Shown here piece after piece: positions 1 through 10,880 of a stretch of 64,000 nucleotides of DNA. Origin of the DNA: Muscardinus avellanarius (taxonomy: Eukaryota > Chordata > Mammalia > Rodentia > Gliridae); assembly GCA_963383645.1 (NCBI GenBank), contig OY726557.1, positions 131,839,251 through 131,903,250 on the forward strand. Reading direction: 5' to 3'. The number at the start of each line of letters is the position of its first letter. Positions within the stretch are counted from its first letter, which is position 1. The position numbers and the translations under genes are program-made. The notes beneath the pieces are model-generated. The model was not told the origin of the DNA. It searched no databases and worked only from the letters and a program-made list of their open reading frames with translations.

Positions 1-189
1 CAGAAATTACTGCAGGATTTTATGCAAAGAAATGACATGGTTTTCAAATTTCTTTTGCGGTACTGGCATAAAATGCCATAAAAATATAAAAACCAGACCC
101 TTCATGACTCTCTTTGAAAGGAGAATCTAATCTCATGGTAGAGGAGGACTCTTGCCGCAGTTTGGCTCTTGAATGGCCCCCAAAGGCTT

Positions 190-481
190 CGGTTGGCACT
201 GTTAGGAGGTGGGGGGACCTTTGACTTGCAGGAGGTCCTTAGGTTATTGCAGTGTGCTCTTGAAGGGGACTGTGGAACTCCAGTCTCTTCCTCTCCCTCT
301 CTTTTGTGTCATGGCCACAAGATGAGCCGTTTTGTTCTGACACACAATGTGCTGCCTCATCACAGACCTGAAGCAATGAGCCCAACCAGAGACTCCTCAA
401 CCATGAGTCCAAATAAACCATTTCTGTTTCTAAGTTGATTACCTCTGATATTTGTTGTAATGACAAAAAGGTGACTAATAT
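190..481 (+). mobile_element. LTR fragment, MaLR-like (ERVL-MaLR class), 3' part
   Basis: The segment has the layout of the 3' half of a mammalian MaLR solo LTR. It carries a GGAGGTGGGGGGACCTTTG block near 207, then AACCATGAGTCCAAATAAAC with its embedded AATAAA-type polyadenylation signal at about 401-420. It ends in TTGTAATGACAAAAAGGTGACTAA at about 453-478. The 5' end is not recognisable, so the copy is truncated or badly decayed. An 89-codon ORF over it is a chance reading frame. The subfamily is uncertain. Confidence 0.6.
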
Positions 482-734
482 AACTCCTGGAACTCAGGGC
501 TCTGAATCCTCCTCTACAAACTCCTTCATGTAAGTTTCTGACTCCTATATCTTGGCTAAATCAGTTTTCTCTTTAAGATCTTTCCCTTTATATACTTTCA
601 ATATCCAGAGATGAGGTCCAGTGTTCTCATTCATTATTCCATAATATTATAAATATTCAGCAACTCAAGACTTTATTGAAATCTAGTTTTTAAATGAGAA
701 ACATTGTATAGTAAATAGTTATTGTTTACTCCAT
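482..734. other. Unique AT-rich sequence, nothing recognised
   Basis: No repeat, coding signal or regulatory motif that I can defend. Confidence 0.4.
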
Positions 735-905
735 GCTGGAAATGAACTTGAGGGCATTACCTGTAGCACCTTATTTGATATTTGCAATACTCCATGAGGT
801 TAGCCCCATGATTGTTCCCAGTTTAAAGGCAATGAAGGGAAGCAGAGGAAGAGTAAGTAATTCTCCCAGGGTTGTTCGGCTTGTTCGTGGTAGACTCAGG
901 ATAGG
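735..905 (+). mobile_element. MIR SINE relic
   Basis: The order of words matches the conserved centre of MIR: CTTATTTGATATTTGCAATA, then CCATGAGGTTAGC, then AATGAAGGGAAGCAGAGGAAG, then AGTAAGTAATTCTCCCAGG. Divergence is high, as expected for this old tRNA-derived mammalian family. Confidence 0.65.
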
Positions 906-1599
906 CATGAGAACAGCTTGTCTGTTCTTATGCCCCTAGTAATAAAGAGTATCATACATTTGAGAAATCTTCCAGTCCTGTTTGCCCTCTTGGGTCACAG
1001 AGCCCTCTTTGTATGTAGTCAGGTATAGGTAGGGTATAAGGGTTTTCCTTTTTGCCCTTAAACTTGTTCCTTGATCTAGATATCATTCCAGAACCCATTG
1101 CTTTCTGCATTCTAGCATCCTGCCTGCTGCACCTGCTCCATCTGGAAGATTGTCAGCAGGAATCACCTCCTCTACGGTGTTGCACCTACCTCCACACAGG
1201 AGAATTTCCATCAACAGAGCAAGCCCAAAATACACACAGGAATCACCCACTTCTTCCACCATTGTGTAGGTGGCTGTGTGGGGTGGTTGGTAATTTCCTA
1301 ACTCTTCTAGTAAAAGTCTACATTGTCTTTCTTCTTTTAGGTCTCCCTTTTTTAGCACATTTTTCTTGGTTAAACCCATTTTGTCCTATAGTCTCAGTTG
1401 CAGAAGACCTATAAAGATTTAAATACTATATACCATAATTATATAATATATAGTGCAATTATATAATTATCAAAGTATGATTACAATATAATAATTATGA
1501 TATAAATTATTATAATATATAAGTTCTTGATCATAATTTGATGCACCTGTGTCAATTTATTGAAATATTTGCAGAATCAAAACCTTGGGTCTTAATGGG
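906..1599. other. Low-copy sequence with an AT-rich patch
   Basis: No gene is recognised. ORFs of 120 codons (plus) and 98 codons (minus) overlap at 1052-1414, but neither has recognisable domains or flanking splice signals. From about 1420 to 1530 the sequence is almost pure A/T (TATAATTAT-type words), which could be a degraded simple repeat. Confidence 0.4.
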
Positions 1600-1745
1600 T
1601 TTTTATGATGCTGCACCCTCCTTTGACTTACTGCTAAGCACCTTGAGGACAGTGATTTGTCCTCTGTTTCTGTAGTCCTTGACTCATACTTGCACATAAT
1701 GGGCTCGTGTGAAGTACGTATTAAGTGGATGAATGAGTGCATGAG
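1600..1745 (+). mobile_element. LINE-2 3'-end relic
   Basis: It contains the L2 tail pattern: GAGGACAGTGATTTGTCCTC, a degraded GCACATAATGGGCTCGTG (consensus-like 'gcacatagtaggtgctc'), and then GGATGAATGAGTGCATGAGTGA. Strongly decayed. Confidence 0.55.
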
Positions 1746-2099
1746 TGATTCTAACATAGTTTAATTCTATTTTGTAGTACACGGTCTCTGGTCCTCATGT
1801 CCCCCTCTCCAGTCTCCTTGGTTTTCTAATTTGTGGAACCTTTTTAAACACAGGTTATACCATTTGATGGTAACTTAATGCATTCTTTCAAAATCTTCTA
1901 TTAATTAACTTGGTGATTTAACAACAGTGGATTTTATTGTCATTTTATAGTGCTTTGCTAATACTTTCGTTTTATTCTCTTCTTAATTCCCCACCTCCTA
2001 ATCTGAAATAATTTTTACTGTCTTCCATGTGGTACTTTTTATCCCTCATAATCAATATTAATTTCATTCTAAGATCATATTTTGAGATGGAGCTGTTTG
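1746..2099. other. Unique sequence, nothing recognised
   Basis: AT-rich, non-coding. Nothing found on either strand. Confidence 0.4.
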
Positions 2100-2640
2100 C
2101 TTGGTTCAGGTTTGGAGATCAAGAGGTGGTTTGTCGAATCTATGTTTTCAAAGAAAATTTCTTATTAAGATAATTATCTGCCAGGCTGGCAGGATAATTT
2201 CAATCACATTGTCGCAGAACTCACACGTTGCTGCGTTGCTGCTTCAAGGTGACTCGGTCATTCTCCGAGAGAGCCTGCAACAGCCTGGGGAAGCCAGCAC
2301 AGAGGCTGGAAGGGAAAGGAGGCCAAGCGCAGGTGGCCCTCACCCCGCCGCCCTGGATTCCTGTACAGTTGGCATGGCCAGGCTTGGCATCAGGAGACAG
2401 AAGCCCATCTCTCCAAGCTCTCGAAGCATTTGACATGCTGTGTGGAGTGAAGGTTCTAGGAACAAAGCCATCAGTGGGAAAAAGCCAGCAGAAGAAAAAG
2501 ACAAGCAAGCTTGTTCCAAGAGGGAATATTCAAAGGAACTGGAGTGATCTGAAAGCCTTCTTTGGAGATCGGTGGGGAATTTTTGCTCCATATTCCAAGT
2601 ACTTTGTGAATTCAAGATACCCCATTTGTCATAAAACTTA
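2100..2640. other. Low-copy block with several CpGs and a palindrome
   Basis: The block is not a repeat that I recognise and has more CpGs than its surroundings (2210-2360). It carries a 12-bp arm near-palindrome at 2173-2198 (ATTATCTGCCAG / CTGGCAGGATAAT). Overlapping ORFs of 137 codons (plus, 2228-2641) and 110 codons show no family features. A cis-regulatory element or decayed exon is possible; neither is shown. Confidence 0.35.
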
Positions 2641-2972
2641 AAAGGGTTTTAGTAGAATTTTTTTTATTAAGATGAATAATAGGATTAACTTATTCATCAT
2701 TTAAAAAGGTAAGAAGTTGCAGTATAATTGCAGAAGAGAAGCAAAATAAGAAATCATTTCTGTACTTTCTGGAAATCAGCTTTTCTGAAAATTCAGAATG
2801 AGACAATCTTTTCTCTGCTTTTTAAACTCCCCCCCCCTTTGGGTCAGGGGAATGTTATCAATTGAGTAAGTATGTTAGGCAAAGATTCACATGGGGAAAA
2901 GTACAAAAAGTAGAGACAACTCTTTAAAAAGGGAAAGCAAATAACCTCCTGGCTTATTTAAAAGGTGCCCTT

Positions 2973-3125
2973 CTAGCTGAGCATGATCGCACACGCCTAT
3001 AATTCCAGTTCTTGGGAAGCTGTTCAAGGCCAGTATCAGCAACTTAGTGAGACCCTGTTAACAAAATAAAAAATAAAAAAGGGCGGGGGGTGTGGTTCAG
3101 AGCTAGAATGCCCCTTCCAAAATGT
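2973..3125 (+). mobile_element. B1-ID SINE, older internally deleted copy
   Basis: It opens with the B1-like head TAGCTGAGCATGATCGCACA and lacks part of the middle. It then runs through CAGCAACTTAGTGAGACCCTG into a short A-rich linker and an ID-like right half (GGTGTGGTTCAGAGCTAGAATG). Confidence 0.75.
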
Positions 3126-3149
3126 TCTGGTTAAAAAATACATTCTTGA

Positions 3150-3380
3150 GCCGGGCATGGTGGCGCATGCTTGTAATCCCCGCACTTGGGAGGCTGAGAC
3201 AGGAGAATCGCAAGGGTTTGAAGCCAGCTTCAGCTACTTAGTGAGGCTTTCAGCAACTTAGTGAGACCCTGTTTCCAAATAAAATATAAAAAAGGTCTGG
3301 GAGTATAGCCCGGAGGTAGAAAGCCTCTGGGTTCCACCCCCAGTACCACCTAAAACAAAACAAAACAAAACAAAAAAAAA
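3150..3380 (+). mobile_element. B1-ID fused SINE, full length, with target-site duplication
   Basis: Reference copy for this window. The left half begins GCCGGGCATGGTGGCGCATG and continues through GGGAGGCTGAGACAGGAG. The middle carries AGCAACTTAGTGAGACCCTG. An A-rich linker leads to the ID/tRNA-like right half (GGGAGTATAGCCCGGAGGTA ... CCCCAGTACCACC) and a (CAAAA)n tail. The 10-bp direct repeat ACATTCTTGA flanks it at 3140-3149 and 3381-3390, which marks LINE-mediated insertion. Transcription of such elements is by RNA polymerase III from internal boxes (family knowledge). Confidence 0.92.
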
Positions 3381-3484
3381 ACATTCTTGAGACAGAGATG
3401 GAGGCAGAATAAGCATCAAAAGGGCAGGAAAGGACCTTTGTCTATACAGATCTATCTTATTCTTTTCATTCTGGATTTCTGTGT

Positions 3485-3485
<1 letters not shown>

Positions 3486-3519
<34 letters not shown>
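3486..3519. repeat. (TG)n microsatellite
   Basis: Uninterrupted TG dinucleotide run. It abuts the minus-strand SINE fragment that follows, so it probably grew from that element's CA-rich tail. Confidence 0.95.
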
Positions 3520-3521
<2 letters not shown>

Positions 3522-3524
3522 ATA

Positions 3525-3665
3525 TGTACGTGCATGCTGGGATTGAACCCAGAAGCATTATACCTCCAAGCTAAACTCCCAGCCCTATTTTATTTTTTAC
3601 CCTATTTTATTTTTTATTTGGAAACAAAGTCTGTTAAGTTGCTAAATGTAAGTGGTTTTAGTACC
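3525..3665 (-). mobile_element. B1-ID SINE, right part, minus strand
   Basis: The complement of the ID half is seen at 3537-3582 (CTGGGATTGAACCCAGAAGC, CCTCCAAGCTAAACTCCCAG). The T-rich linker is partly duplicated (CCCTATTTTATTTTTTA occurs twice), and a short piece of the middle follows (GTCTGTTAAGTTGCT). The B1-like head is missing. Confidence 0.75.
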
Positions 3666-3693
3666 ACTTCTCTATCTCCCTCATCCTCTTGCC

Positions 3694-3715
3694 ACCCTCC
3701 CTCCCTCCCTCCTTC

Positions 3716-3775
<60 letters not shown>

Positions 3776-3802
3776 TTTCTTTCTTCTTTCTTTCTCTTTC
3801 TC
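3694..3802. repeat. Compound (CCCT)n / (CTTT)n polypyrimidine microsatellite
   Basis: About 16 bases of CCCT repeats pass into roughly 60 bases of CTTT repeats, then an imperfect CT-rich end. The 185-codon plus-strand ORF and the lysine/glutamate-rich minus ORF here are translations of this repeat, not genes. Confidence 0.95.
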
Positions 3803-4019
3803 CTGCACAATATTCTCTTCAAAATTCTTTCTCAGAGATCCCCCAGAATGTGCACTAATTTTTTTTTTAAATTACATTATTTTCTTCAGGCTTCATTTCT
3901 TTTGGATGGCTCATGTATTTGAATGCTCAGACTCAGAGCAATAGATATGCACTAAATATATTTTAATTGCTTCACTGCTATTTAGGTCCTATTATGGTAC
4001 ATTTTGTATTTTCATTTCC

Positions 4020-4110
4020 ATTACTTAATTTGATCTTCAAAAGCACCCTGGAAAGAAGGTAGAAAGTATCTTCCCTCGTTTATAGACTGGGAGACTGAGA
4101 CGAAGATGAC
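4020..4110 (+). mobile_element. MIR SINE relic
   Basis: Shows the MIR centre: TTTGATCTTCAAAAGCACCC, then TCTTCCCTCGTTTATAGAC, then GGGAGACTGAGAC. Confidence 0.55.
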
Positions 4111-4239
4111 TTCTCTGCTCAAGCTTCCTTGCCTAGCCTGGGGAAGACCTTTGGCCAGGACTAGCTTTAAAAATTCTAAGCCTGTTGCTCTTTCTACCCT
4201 CCTCAGGTCCCCAGGAGTACTGCAGTGGTCTCTTGTCTC

Positions 4240-4558
4240 ATACTCCCATTCTTGTCACTCTGCAGCATATTCTCCAGGCAGAAATCCAAGTGGTATTTTA
4301 AAAATGCAGGTCTGGTGTTGTTGTCCCATGGCATGCGAGGCTTCACTTTGCTCATGAGATAAAGAGGACTATATTCACATTCCTCACTGGCGCTGTGTGG
4401 TTGGCCCCTGCCTTGCCTTCCAGGGCTCATTTTGCCATTGGCTTGCCCTTCTTTCCTCCATGACAAACACACTGTGGTTCCTTGAGACTCTTGTTTTGCT
4501 CCTTGGCCTCACCTTAGGTTCTTTGTTCCATCTACATGTCTTCATCTTCTCCCCCCAC

Positions 4559-4589
<31 letters not shown>

Positions 4590-4990
4590 GCAGTACTGGG
4601 GATGGAACCCAGGTGCATTCTATCTCCGAGCTACACCCCCGGGCCTATATTTTTAGTCTTTTATTTTTGAAATGGGGTCTCACTGAATTGCGAAGGGCCT
4701 CACTAAGTAGCTGAGGCTGTCCATGAACCGTGATCCTCCAGTCTCTGCTTCTCCTTTTGATATTGGCTTAAGCATCGATTATTTGCAAAATCTCTATCTT
4801 CCCCTCTACCCCTGGGGTCATCCAGTCTTTTTATGGTTTCATGGCACTGTAGAAATTTTATGTTATGTATAAAATGTTTAATTGATAAATCTCCTCCAGT
4901 AGACTTTAAGCTCTATGAGGCTATGTCTTTATTTGCTTGTGATTATATCCCAGTAGGTACTCAAAAGTATTTATTAAACTGCGTCAGCAA
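4240..4990 (+). mobile_element. LINE-2 3' region, split by a SINE
   Basis: The first part (about 4240-4555) carries L2 words such as CATGGCATGCGAGGCTTCAC, GGTTGGCCCCTGCCTTGCC and TGGTTCCTTGAGACTC. The second part (about 4790-4990) carries CTTTAAGCTCTATGAGGC and the tail TAGGTACTCAAAAGTATTTA. The SINE at about 4559-4785 lies between them, so one old L2 was interrupted by a later insertion. Confidence 0.6.
4559..4785 (-). mobile_element. B1-ID SINE, minus strand, inside L2
   Basis: A long T run (4559-4589) is the poly-A tail read in reverse. It is followed by CAGTACTGGGGATGGAACCC, CTCCGAGCTACACCCCCGGG and GGTCTCACTGAATTGCG. The head beyond about 4745 is degraded or truncated. Confidence 0.85.
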
Positions 4991-5734
4991 TAATAGAATT
5001 GGATTGTCTAGGGGCAAGGAAATAGGGTTTTTCCATGTGACTCCTGGAAGGGTGTAACTTTGGGGCCTGATCAATTTAACTTTTTTTTTTTTAATTTAGG
5101 GGTTATATAGACTTCTTAAGTCTGAAAATTGAAGATTAAGATAACTTAAAAAAAAAAAAAAACTAAAAGAAGTCATTAGAAAGGTTGTAGGGCACAAGTC
5201 TCTGGAGAGAATATCAAATCCTGAGTCTCTGCTGAACTCTCTCTGATCAACCCAGGCTCAGTTGAGTATTTTTCTAGTTTTTTCTCTTACTACTGTGCAT
5301 GGACCTAATTGTTTAAATGCCAGTCTCCACAACTCAACTTTGACCTTTGCCTCTTAGGACAAGCATCTCATTGTATTTCTACTCACCTGACCTCCTCACA
5401 TGATTTCCAACACAGTGGAACTTCTCTAATATTTGTCAAATGCATGAATTTTTACTTAGTAGGGAAAGCCAAAGCATACCTATATATTGTCAGGAAGAAT
5501 GGACTGAGATAGTGTGGATAAGGGCTGAAGGGATATTTGTGGATCACAAGCCAACTGGGAATTAGATGCAATGTTCTTTGTTCTATCTTCCACCTGTAAT
5601 ACATCCGTTTCGTTGACGGGTGATGAGAAATCCTAAGAATCTTATTGCTTTTGTTGTTATCATCTCAGATTCATTTCATCTCTTCCATGGGAGATTCATG
5701 GTTTGGTGGGGAAATGGTGGTCTTTGTTGTCACA
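4991..5734. other. Low-copy sequence, nothing recognised
   Basis: Includes a T run near 5081-5092 and an A run near 5147-5162. A 67-codon ORF at 5309-5512 has no features. No gene called. Confidence 0.4.
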
Positions 5735-5880
5735 CAAATTGTATCTCTAATTCTTATCACTTGTTAGGTCTGTGACCTCAGACAATTCACCTGGGCTTCA
5801 AATTTCTCGCCATGGAATAGAGATACTATCTTCTTCTGGATCTTGTCCTGCAGCTTGTGAGACAGGTACAAATTTCCTTA
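5735..5880 (+). mobile_element. MIR SINE relic
   Basis: TAGGTCTGTGACCTCAGACA and CATGGAATAGAGATACTATC match the MIR 'tgtgaccttgggcaa' and 'taaaatgggga-ataat' blocks. Confidence 0.5.
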
Positions 5881-6384
5881 CTATGCAAGTGTTCATAACC
5901 TCTCCTTCCTCTATCCCAGCCAGCCCCAACCCACTGAAGAAAATTTTGTCTTTGTCTGCAGCCTGCACAGCCTTCCTTCTTCCTTCATCCTAATGAGAAT
6001 TCAGCCTTTGACAGCTAGTTCTGCGGTTTTTGTGATGTAGAATCAAGGGAATGAGCAAAGAGAGACGTGACTAGAGAGGTGGGAGGTAACAGAGAAGAGA
6101 ACAAAGGACCAGAGCCTCCTGTTGGGGCTCCAGGAGGAGTCTGGGGAGACTGAGGGGGGTTTGGAAAAGAGATCTAAGGTAGCTGCAGGGCAGGAGAGTA
6201 CTGGAGTTGAACGGAAGCTATTTGTTTTTTGGGATGTTGTTCTGTCTTATGAATTGGATTAAAGAGTTAAAGTTGCAATTCCTTTATTTATGGCTTCTGG
6301 ACTGTGACTCTTTGATTATATCACTCGTCCCAAATTGAGCAGGTGACTCTGAGATCTTCTTAGTGGGTGTGTATAATCATGTTT
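5881..6384. other. Unique sequence, nothing recognised
   Basis: Purine-rich between about 6050 and 6230 (GAGAGACGTGACTAGAGAGG, CTGGGGAGACTGAGGGGGG). No repeat family or gene recognised. Confidence 0.4.
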
Positions 6385-6660
6385 CTCTTAATGACATTTA
6401 GTCAACAATGGACCACATCTTTAGTGGTTCCCTAATGGAGATGGAAAATTATCATCACCTAGTGACATCATAGCTGTCATAAGGCAACATTTTGATGCAG
6501 CATGTTACTTATATGTTTGTAGGGATGCTGGTGTTAAACATAAATCTACTGCATTAGCAGTTGTATAAAAGTGTAGCACATACAATTGTGTATAGTACAG
6601 AATATTCCTAAGAATAATAAATGATTGTGTTACTGGGTTGTATATACATTTAAAATTCTT
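6385..6660 (+). mobile_element. TcMar-Tigger-like DNA transposon fragment
   Basis: It carries CACCTAGTGACATCATAGC, GGGATGCTGGTGTTAAACAT, TATAAAAGTGTAGCACATAC and ATAATAAATGATTGTGTTAC in the order I recall for an old eutherian Tigger-group element. No terminal repeats remain, so the subfamily is not named. Confidence 0.5.
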
Positions 6661-6784
6661 ATTTTGGAGTATACTCTTTCTACTTATAAAAATTTTTACC
6701 TAAAACAATATGTCATTGATGCCAACAGTAGCCTCATACATCCCACCTTTAGCATCTCTCCTGATCACATCAAGAAACCGGGTA

Positions 6785-6917
6785 GAGAAGATAGTGGTGG
6801 TGCACACCTGCAATCCCAGTACTTGGGAGGCTGAGACAGGAGGATCAAAGGTTTGAGGCCAGAATGCAGTAACTTAACAAGACCCTCAGCAATTTAGCAA
6901 GATCCTGTTTCAAAACA

Positions 6918-6960
<43 letters not shown>

Positions 6961-7013
6961 ATAGGGCTGGGGGTGTAGCTTAGAGGTAGACCATTCTTAG
7001 GTTCAATCTTCAG

Positions 7014-7053
<40 letters not shown>
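6785..7053 (+). mobile_element. B1-ID SINE with expanded (AAAT)n linker and (CA)n tail
   Basis: The head at 6796 reads AGTGGTGGTGCACACCTGC. The middle linker has expanded to (ATAA)n at 6916-6963. The ID half (GGGGGTGTAGCTTAGAGGTAG) follows, and the tail is a (CA)n run at 7015-7053. Both A-rich segments of the SINE have become microsatellites. Confidence 0.85.
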
Positions 7054-7057
<4 letters not shown>

Positions 7058-7094
7058 AGAAAAAAAACAGGTGGAGTGATTGACCTATACTAAG

Positions 7095-7225
7095 TTTGTG
7101 TAAGCACACTTTGCACAAAAATGATGTCAGTAGGTGAAACATCACGATACCTAAAGATATAATGTGTGCAGAACCCCTTGAGCACTGCCTGGTACATAGA
7201 AGGCACTTGATAAATGACTCCGATT
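7095..7225 (+). mobile_element. LINE-2 or MIR tail relic
   Basis: AGCACTGCCTGGTACATAGA followed by AGGCACTTGATAAATGACT is the common 3' end shared by L2-type elements. Confidence 0.5.
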
Positions 7226-8514
7226 GTCCCCGCACCCAGTGGCCTTACTGACACTATCCTGGGATAGGTAGGGCCAGTGATGTATCAGACGAGGAAGTAC
7301 TGACATAGATCACTCCCAAAGCCCCCTTGGCTTCAATTATTTGAGTGTTTCTAGGGGAAACGGCGTTTGAGGTTTGAATTATTTAGACAATTGATCCAGA
7401 TCTCCACTTCATTTTCCCTAAAGTCAGGGAGCACTGCAGGGCTTGTTGCAAAGTTGGCTTCTGTGAGTTGCTTTTCTTTTCTAGGCTGTTTATTAAAAAT
7501 GGTGAACAAGACCTGCTTGTTCTCAAACCAACTGCCAATCATGAATGAGACCTTTGAGTCCCATTGGCTAGGTTTGGGCTGATGGGCAGCTCAGCCTTTG
7601 GGAGCACAGCTACGTGATGACTCAAACTGCCAGAGCCGGGCAGACCTTTCCAATTGATGTTGGCAAGTTCAGGGCTCTGTGGAAAGGACAGCAGCTCCAA
7701 ATGGCAGTTAAGAAAAACACAGAGGGGGAAAAAAAAAACAAATAAATAATACAGAAGAAAAGGAAGGAGATTTTAACATCAAAGGAAATAAACGCTATGA
7801 AAGATAAAGAGAAGTTTCTGAAGATTTAGTCCTCTTCGGTGGCTCCCATCACCTCTGCCTTTTTGACACTCCAGTCTGTGTTCTGGGAAAAACGGAGAGA
7901 AACATTCTCACTGATTTTTGTCAAGTGAAAGATGCTTAATATGGTAATCAGTCCCTTTTGAGGAGAATGGATGTGGAAGCTCAGCCCCAGCAGCAATGAT
8001 TATACAGTTCCTAATTGTCTCTGGTGTCAGCTCAGACCAAAAACGATGAAGGCAAGAGGGGGAACCACCAAAAGAAGAACTTTTAATCATGTACCACAGG
8101 GGCATTCTGGACTCCGCAGACTACGGGGGGAAAGCTGATGATGGGGGGACCATGCAAATCCTAGTTTTCACCTTGACACTTACGGAACCATAGTTTTGAT
8201 CTTTGATTTTGTTTTTCATTTCCATAACTTGAGTTCCCCCAGAAGGACTTGAACATTTGCTTAGCAACCTGTACTGAATCCTAATTTGCTTGTTTTCGCC
8301 TCTGTCCTATGAAATCTGTGTTAAAGGGCATGAGGGACAACCTTCACATAGAGGTGACCCAGCCCCTGAAGTTTTGCTCTAGTGGCAATGGCAGCTGTTG
8401 TGGTCTCTTTAGACCAATAAAAATGAGCCTTTACTCTCAGTTGTATTTTGGGTGATGCCTTTAAGGACAGACATTGCTGAGGAGCCCTCACTGAGGAAAA
8501 TACAAATAGGCTGG
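7226..8514. other. Low-copy sequence, nothing recognised
   Basis: No repeat family stands out across about 1.3 kb. ORFs of 60-72 codons occur on both strands and are no longer than chance. The block may be partly conserved non-coding DNA; that cannot be judged without an alignment. Confidence 0.35.
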
Positions 8515-8735
8515 TGAGAAGCATGAGCTTTGGAGTCAATTGATAGGCTCAGTCATCTGCTGGCTGCATGACCTTGGGAAGGGTTGTGATGAATTACCTA
8601 CTCACTGGGGTAGGTATGAGGAATATGTACCCTGTGGAGATTGGTAGGTAGGTTCATAGATGGAGACAGTAGAAAGTAAGAGAAAAAGAAGATGCCTGGC
8701 ACATAATAGGTACTCCAGCAATGCCTGGTAACTGC
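8515..8735 (+). mobile_element. MIR SINE relic, near full length
   Basis: GAAGCATGAGCTTTGGAGTC, then CTGCTGGCTGCATGACCTTGGG, then GATGCCTGGCACATAATAGG match the start, centre and end of MIR in order. Confidence 0.75.
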
Positions 8736-9387
8736 AAACATTAGAACCAATACTCTGTGAGATACTAAGCTAGATACTAGGGTTGGATATCTGAAAAATA
8801 GACATTCCATAAGAAGCTGTTTAGGAATCTAAGATTGTTTTTAATTTCTTGCCTATTGAAAGTAAAGACTCCACTGTCATCTTTGGAAGGCTGTCGGCCA
8901 TGCCTGGAGATTGTCATGCCACACAAGGAGCAAACAGGCATTTTGACATATTAATGATATTTTCTTACCATCACTGCTTCAGTGTGCCTCTGGGCTGGTT
9001 CCCATCACTGGTGACTAAGGAAACAAACACAGGGGCTTGTAATAAACCTTGTTTGTGAGTGCTGCTGCGTAGAGGACTCAAAACACCCTGTGGGTGAGAA
9101 ACAAAAGGTTTTAAGGAAGATATAACCTTATCATTCCTAGAAGGCCTGCAGAAGAAGCTTGAAGGCTGCTGATGAAGTGGGACCCTGTTGGAATAATGAC
9201 TCTATATTACAACCTCTTTAAGAAAATTTCCAGTCTTAATTGAGAAATGATTAATGTATAAATTCCAGGCATCTTCAGCAGAATTTAATGGAAGGAGATA
9301 TTTAGAGGTAGGATCCTTATGCGTGTTGCATAAATCAGTGCTTTGGAAACTACCCTGCAAAGGGAGCCTTCAGGAAAGTTGCTTGTT
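8736..9387. other. Low-copy sequence, nothing recognised
   Basis: No gene or repeat is recognised on either strand. Confidence 0.35.
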
Positions 9388-9402
9388 AAAATGCTGATTC
9401 TG

Positions 9403-9605
9403 AGCCGGGTTGGGTGGTGCACGCCTGTAATCTCAGCAGTTGGGAGGCTGAGACAGAAGGACCACAGGCGTAAGTAGACAACTAAGCAAGGCTTTCAGCA
9501 ACTTAAAGAGGCCCTGTTTCAAAATAAAAAGTACAAAGGGCTGGGAGTGTAGCACAGAGGTAGAATGCTTCTACCTTCAATTTCCAGTACCTAAATAAGA
9601 AAGAA
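9403..9605 (+). mobile_element. B1-ID SINE with 15-bp target-site duplication
   Basis: The head AGCCGGGTTGGGTGGTGCAC and ID half GGGAGTGTAGCACAGAGGTA are clear, with a short A-rich tail. The 15-bp direct repeat AAAATGCTGATTCTG is identical at 9388-9402 and 9606-9620. Confidence 0.92.
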
Positions 9606-9620
9606 AAAATGCTGATTCTG

Positions 9621-10494
9621 TTGCAGCTGGTCTTGAGTGGGTCTTGAGAGCTTGCATTTCTCAAGTCCCTGGGTGCTGCTGGCACTGCTGGGTTTTGGAC
9701 ACTTTGAGTAACAAGGCAATAAACACAGGCTTTCAGTAGCCATCCTGGCCCTATGCTGAAGGAGCCTCGTACCTGTCTGCAGTCATATTAAACTTCCTTC
9801 TTGCATAACTTTTTTACATTCCACTGGTCCTGCTGCAGAAGGGAGTTCCTTTGATTCATCTGTTGTCTTCTCACCAACCTCCTGGAGACACAGCTTCCAG
9901 AAAGACAAACAAACAATACCTCCTTAGAGGCTTTCAACCAGAGCTCAGCAGGCGAGGGATTGCATGACTTCTCTGGATTTAACCAGCAAGAATTCCATCT
10001 CTGCTCCTTGCTGCTCTTCCTGTGTTTGGACAAAGATGATTAAAGGTCCCCGAGTTTCCAGCTAAGTGTTGGTGATTGGCTGGCAGGCTTGCAAACACCC
10101 GATTTTCCAGAGGTTGGTAAGCACTGGGGAAATATTTTTCATGCTGAGCACAACTACACAATTTTCTAGCATCTGGAACAAAATGCTGCATGGATACCTG
10201 GGTTGCAGAAGAGCAGGCAAGAAAAGACTGCCATCAGGAAAATAAACAGAGCTTCCCGACTTAAATGTTAGGGAGGGGTAGCTGCAGGACTGTGGGATGC
10301 TGTAGTACCTCTTTTTTCTAGTTTAAGGGAGCAAAATTCCCCTGACAGTGTTGAGAGGAGTAGAGGATGAAGTCCACTTGCTAGTGACCTGGAGAACAGG
10401 GCTTTGTAGCCAGACTGGAAAATATGGACTCCAAAGGGGAGAGCTATGAGGAGAGCTGTGAGGTCCTCTATGGATTCTGTAACACAGTCATATG
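9621..10494. other. Low-copy sequence, nothing recognised
   Basis: Minus-strand ORFs of 81 and 70 codons (9788-10191) lack family features. The block is free of recognisable repeats. Confidence 0.35.
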
Positions 10495-10640
10495 TTGCTT
10501 AACCACAGAACACAATCCAAGAAGTGAGTCCTTAGGCAATCTTATCATTGCTCAAATGTCATGAAGAAGTATAATTACATAAGGCTAGGTTGTATGGCCT
10601 ATTCCACACCGAGGCTATGTATGGAACTGCTGCGGTGTGT
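10495..10640 (+). mobile_element. TcMar-Tigger-like DNA transposon, terminal fragment
   Basis: It begins CAGTCATATGTTGCTTAACC, which resembles the terminal inverted repeat of an old Tigger-group family. Further matching words are CTTAGGCAATCTTATCATTG, AAATGTCATGAAG and TGTATGGCCTATTCCACACC. The opposite end is not visible. It is related by recalled consensus to the fragment at 6385-6660. Confidence 0.5.
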
Positions 10641-10727
10641 GCTGCCCATTGCGGCTATGGCATCACTTAGTGGTGCCAACCTGCCGACGAATCGTACCGA
10701 GGCTCCAAGTCCCAGGCACAAGTAATA

Positions 10728-10880
10728 ATAGCTAAAAGCCATCCTCAAAAGCTTCTGCGCAACCTTTGAAAGTAGATAGGTTCTGTTTTAGCTCCATTTT
10801 ATTGGTGAAAAGAATTGAGGTCTAGGAAAAAGTTGAGGTGGAGAGAGTTGCTTACAAACACATGGCTGGTAAGGGGAGTC
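10728..10880 (+). mobile_element. MIR SINE relic
   Basis: TTTAGCTCCATTTTATTGGTG, GAATTGAGGTCTAGG and CACATGGCTGGTAAGGGG follow the MIR order. Confidence 0.55.

Noticed and set aside
3387..3944. 185-codon plus ORF with long Phe-Leu-Ser runs
   Set aside because: It crosses a SINE fragment, a (TG)n run and a (CTTT)n microsatellite; the repeats create the open frame.
4191..4472. Possible coding exon in the L2-like region
   Set aside because: The sequence follows LINE-2 3' words in order, so repeat origin explains it better.
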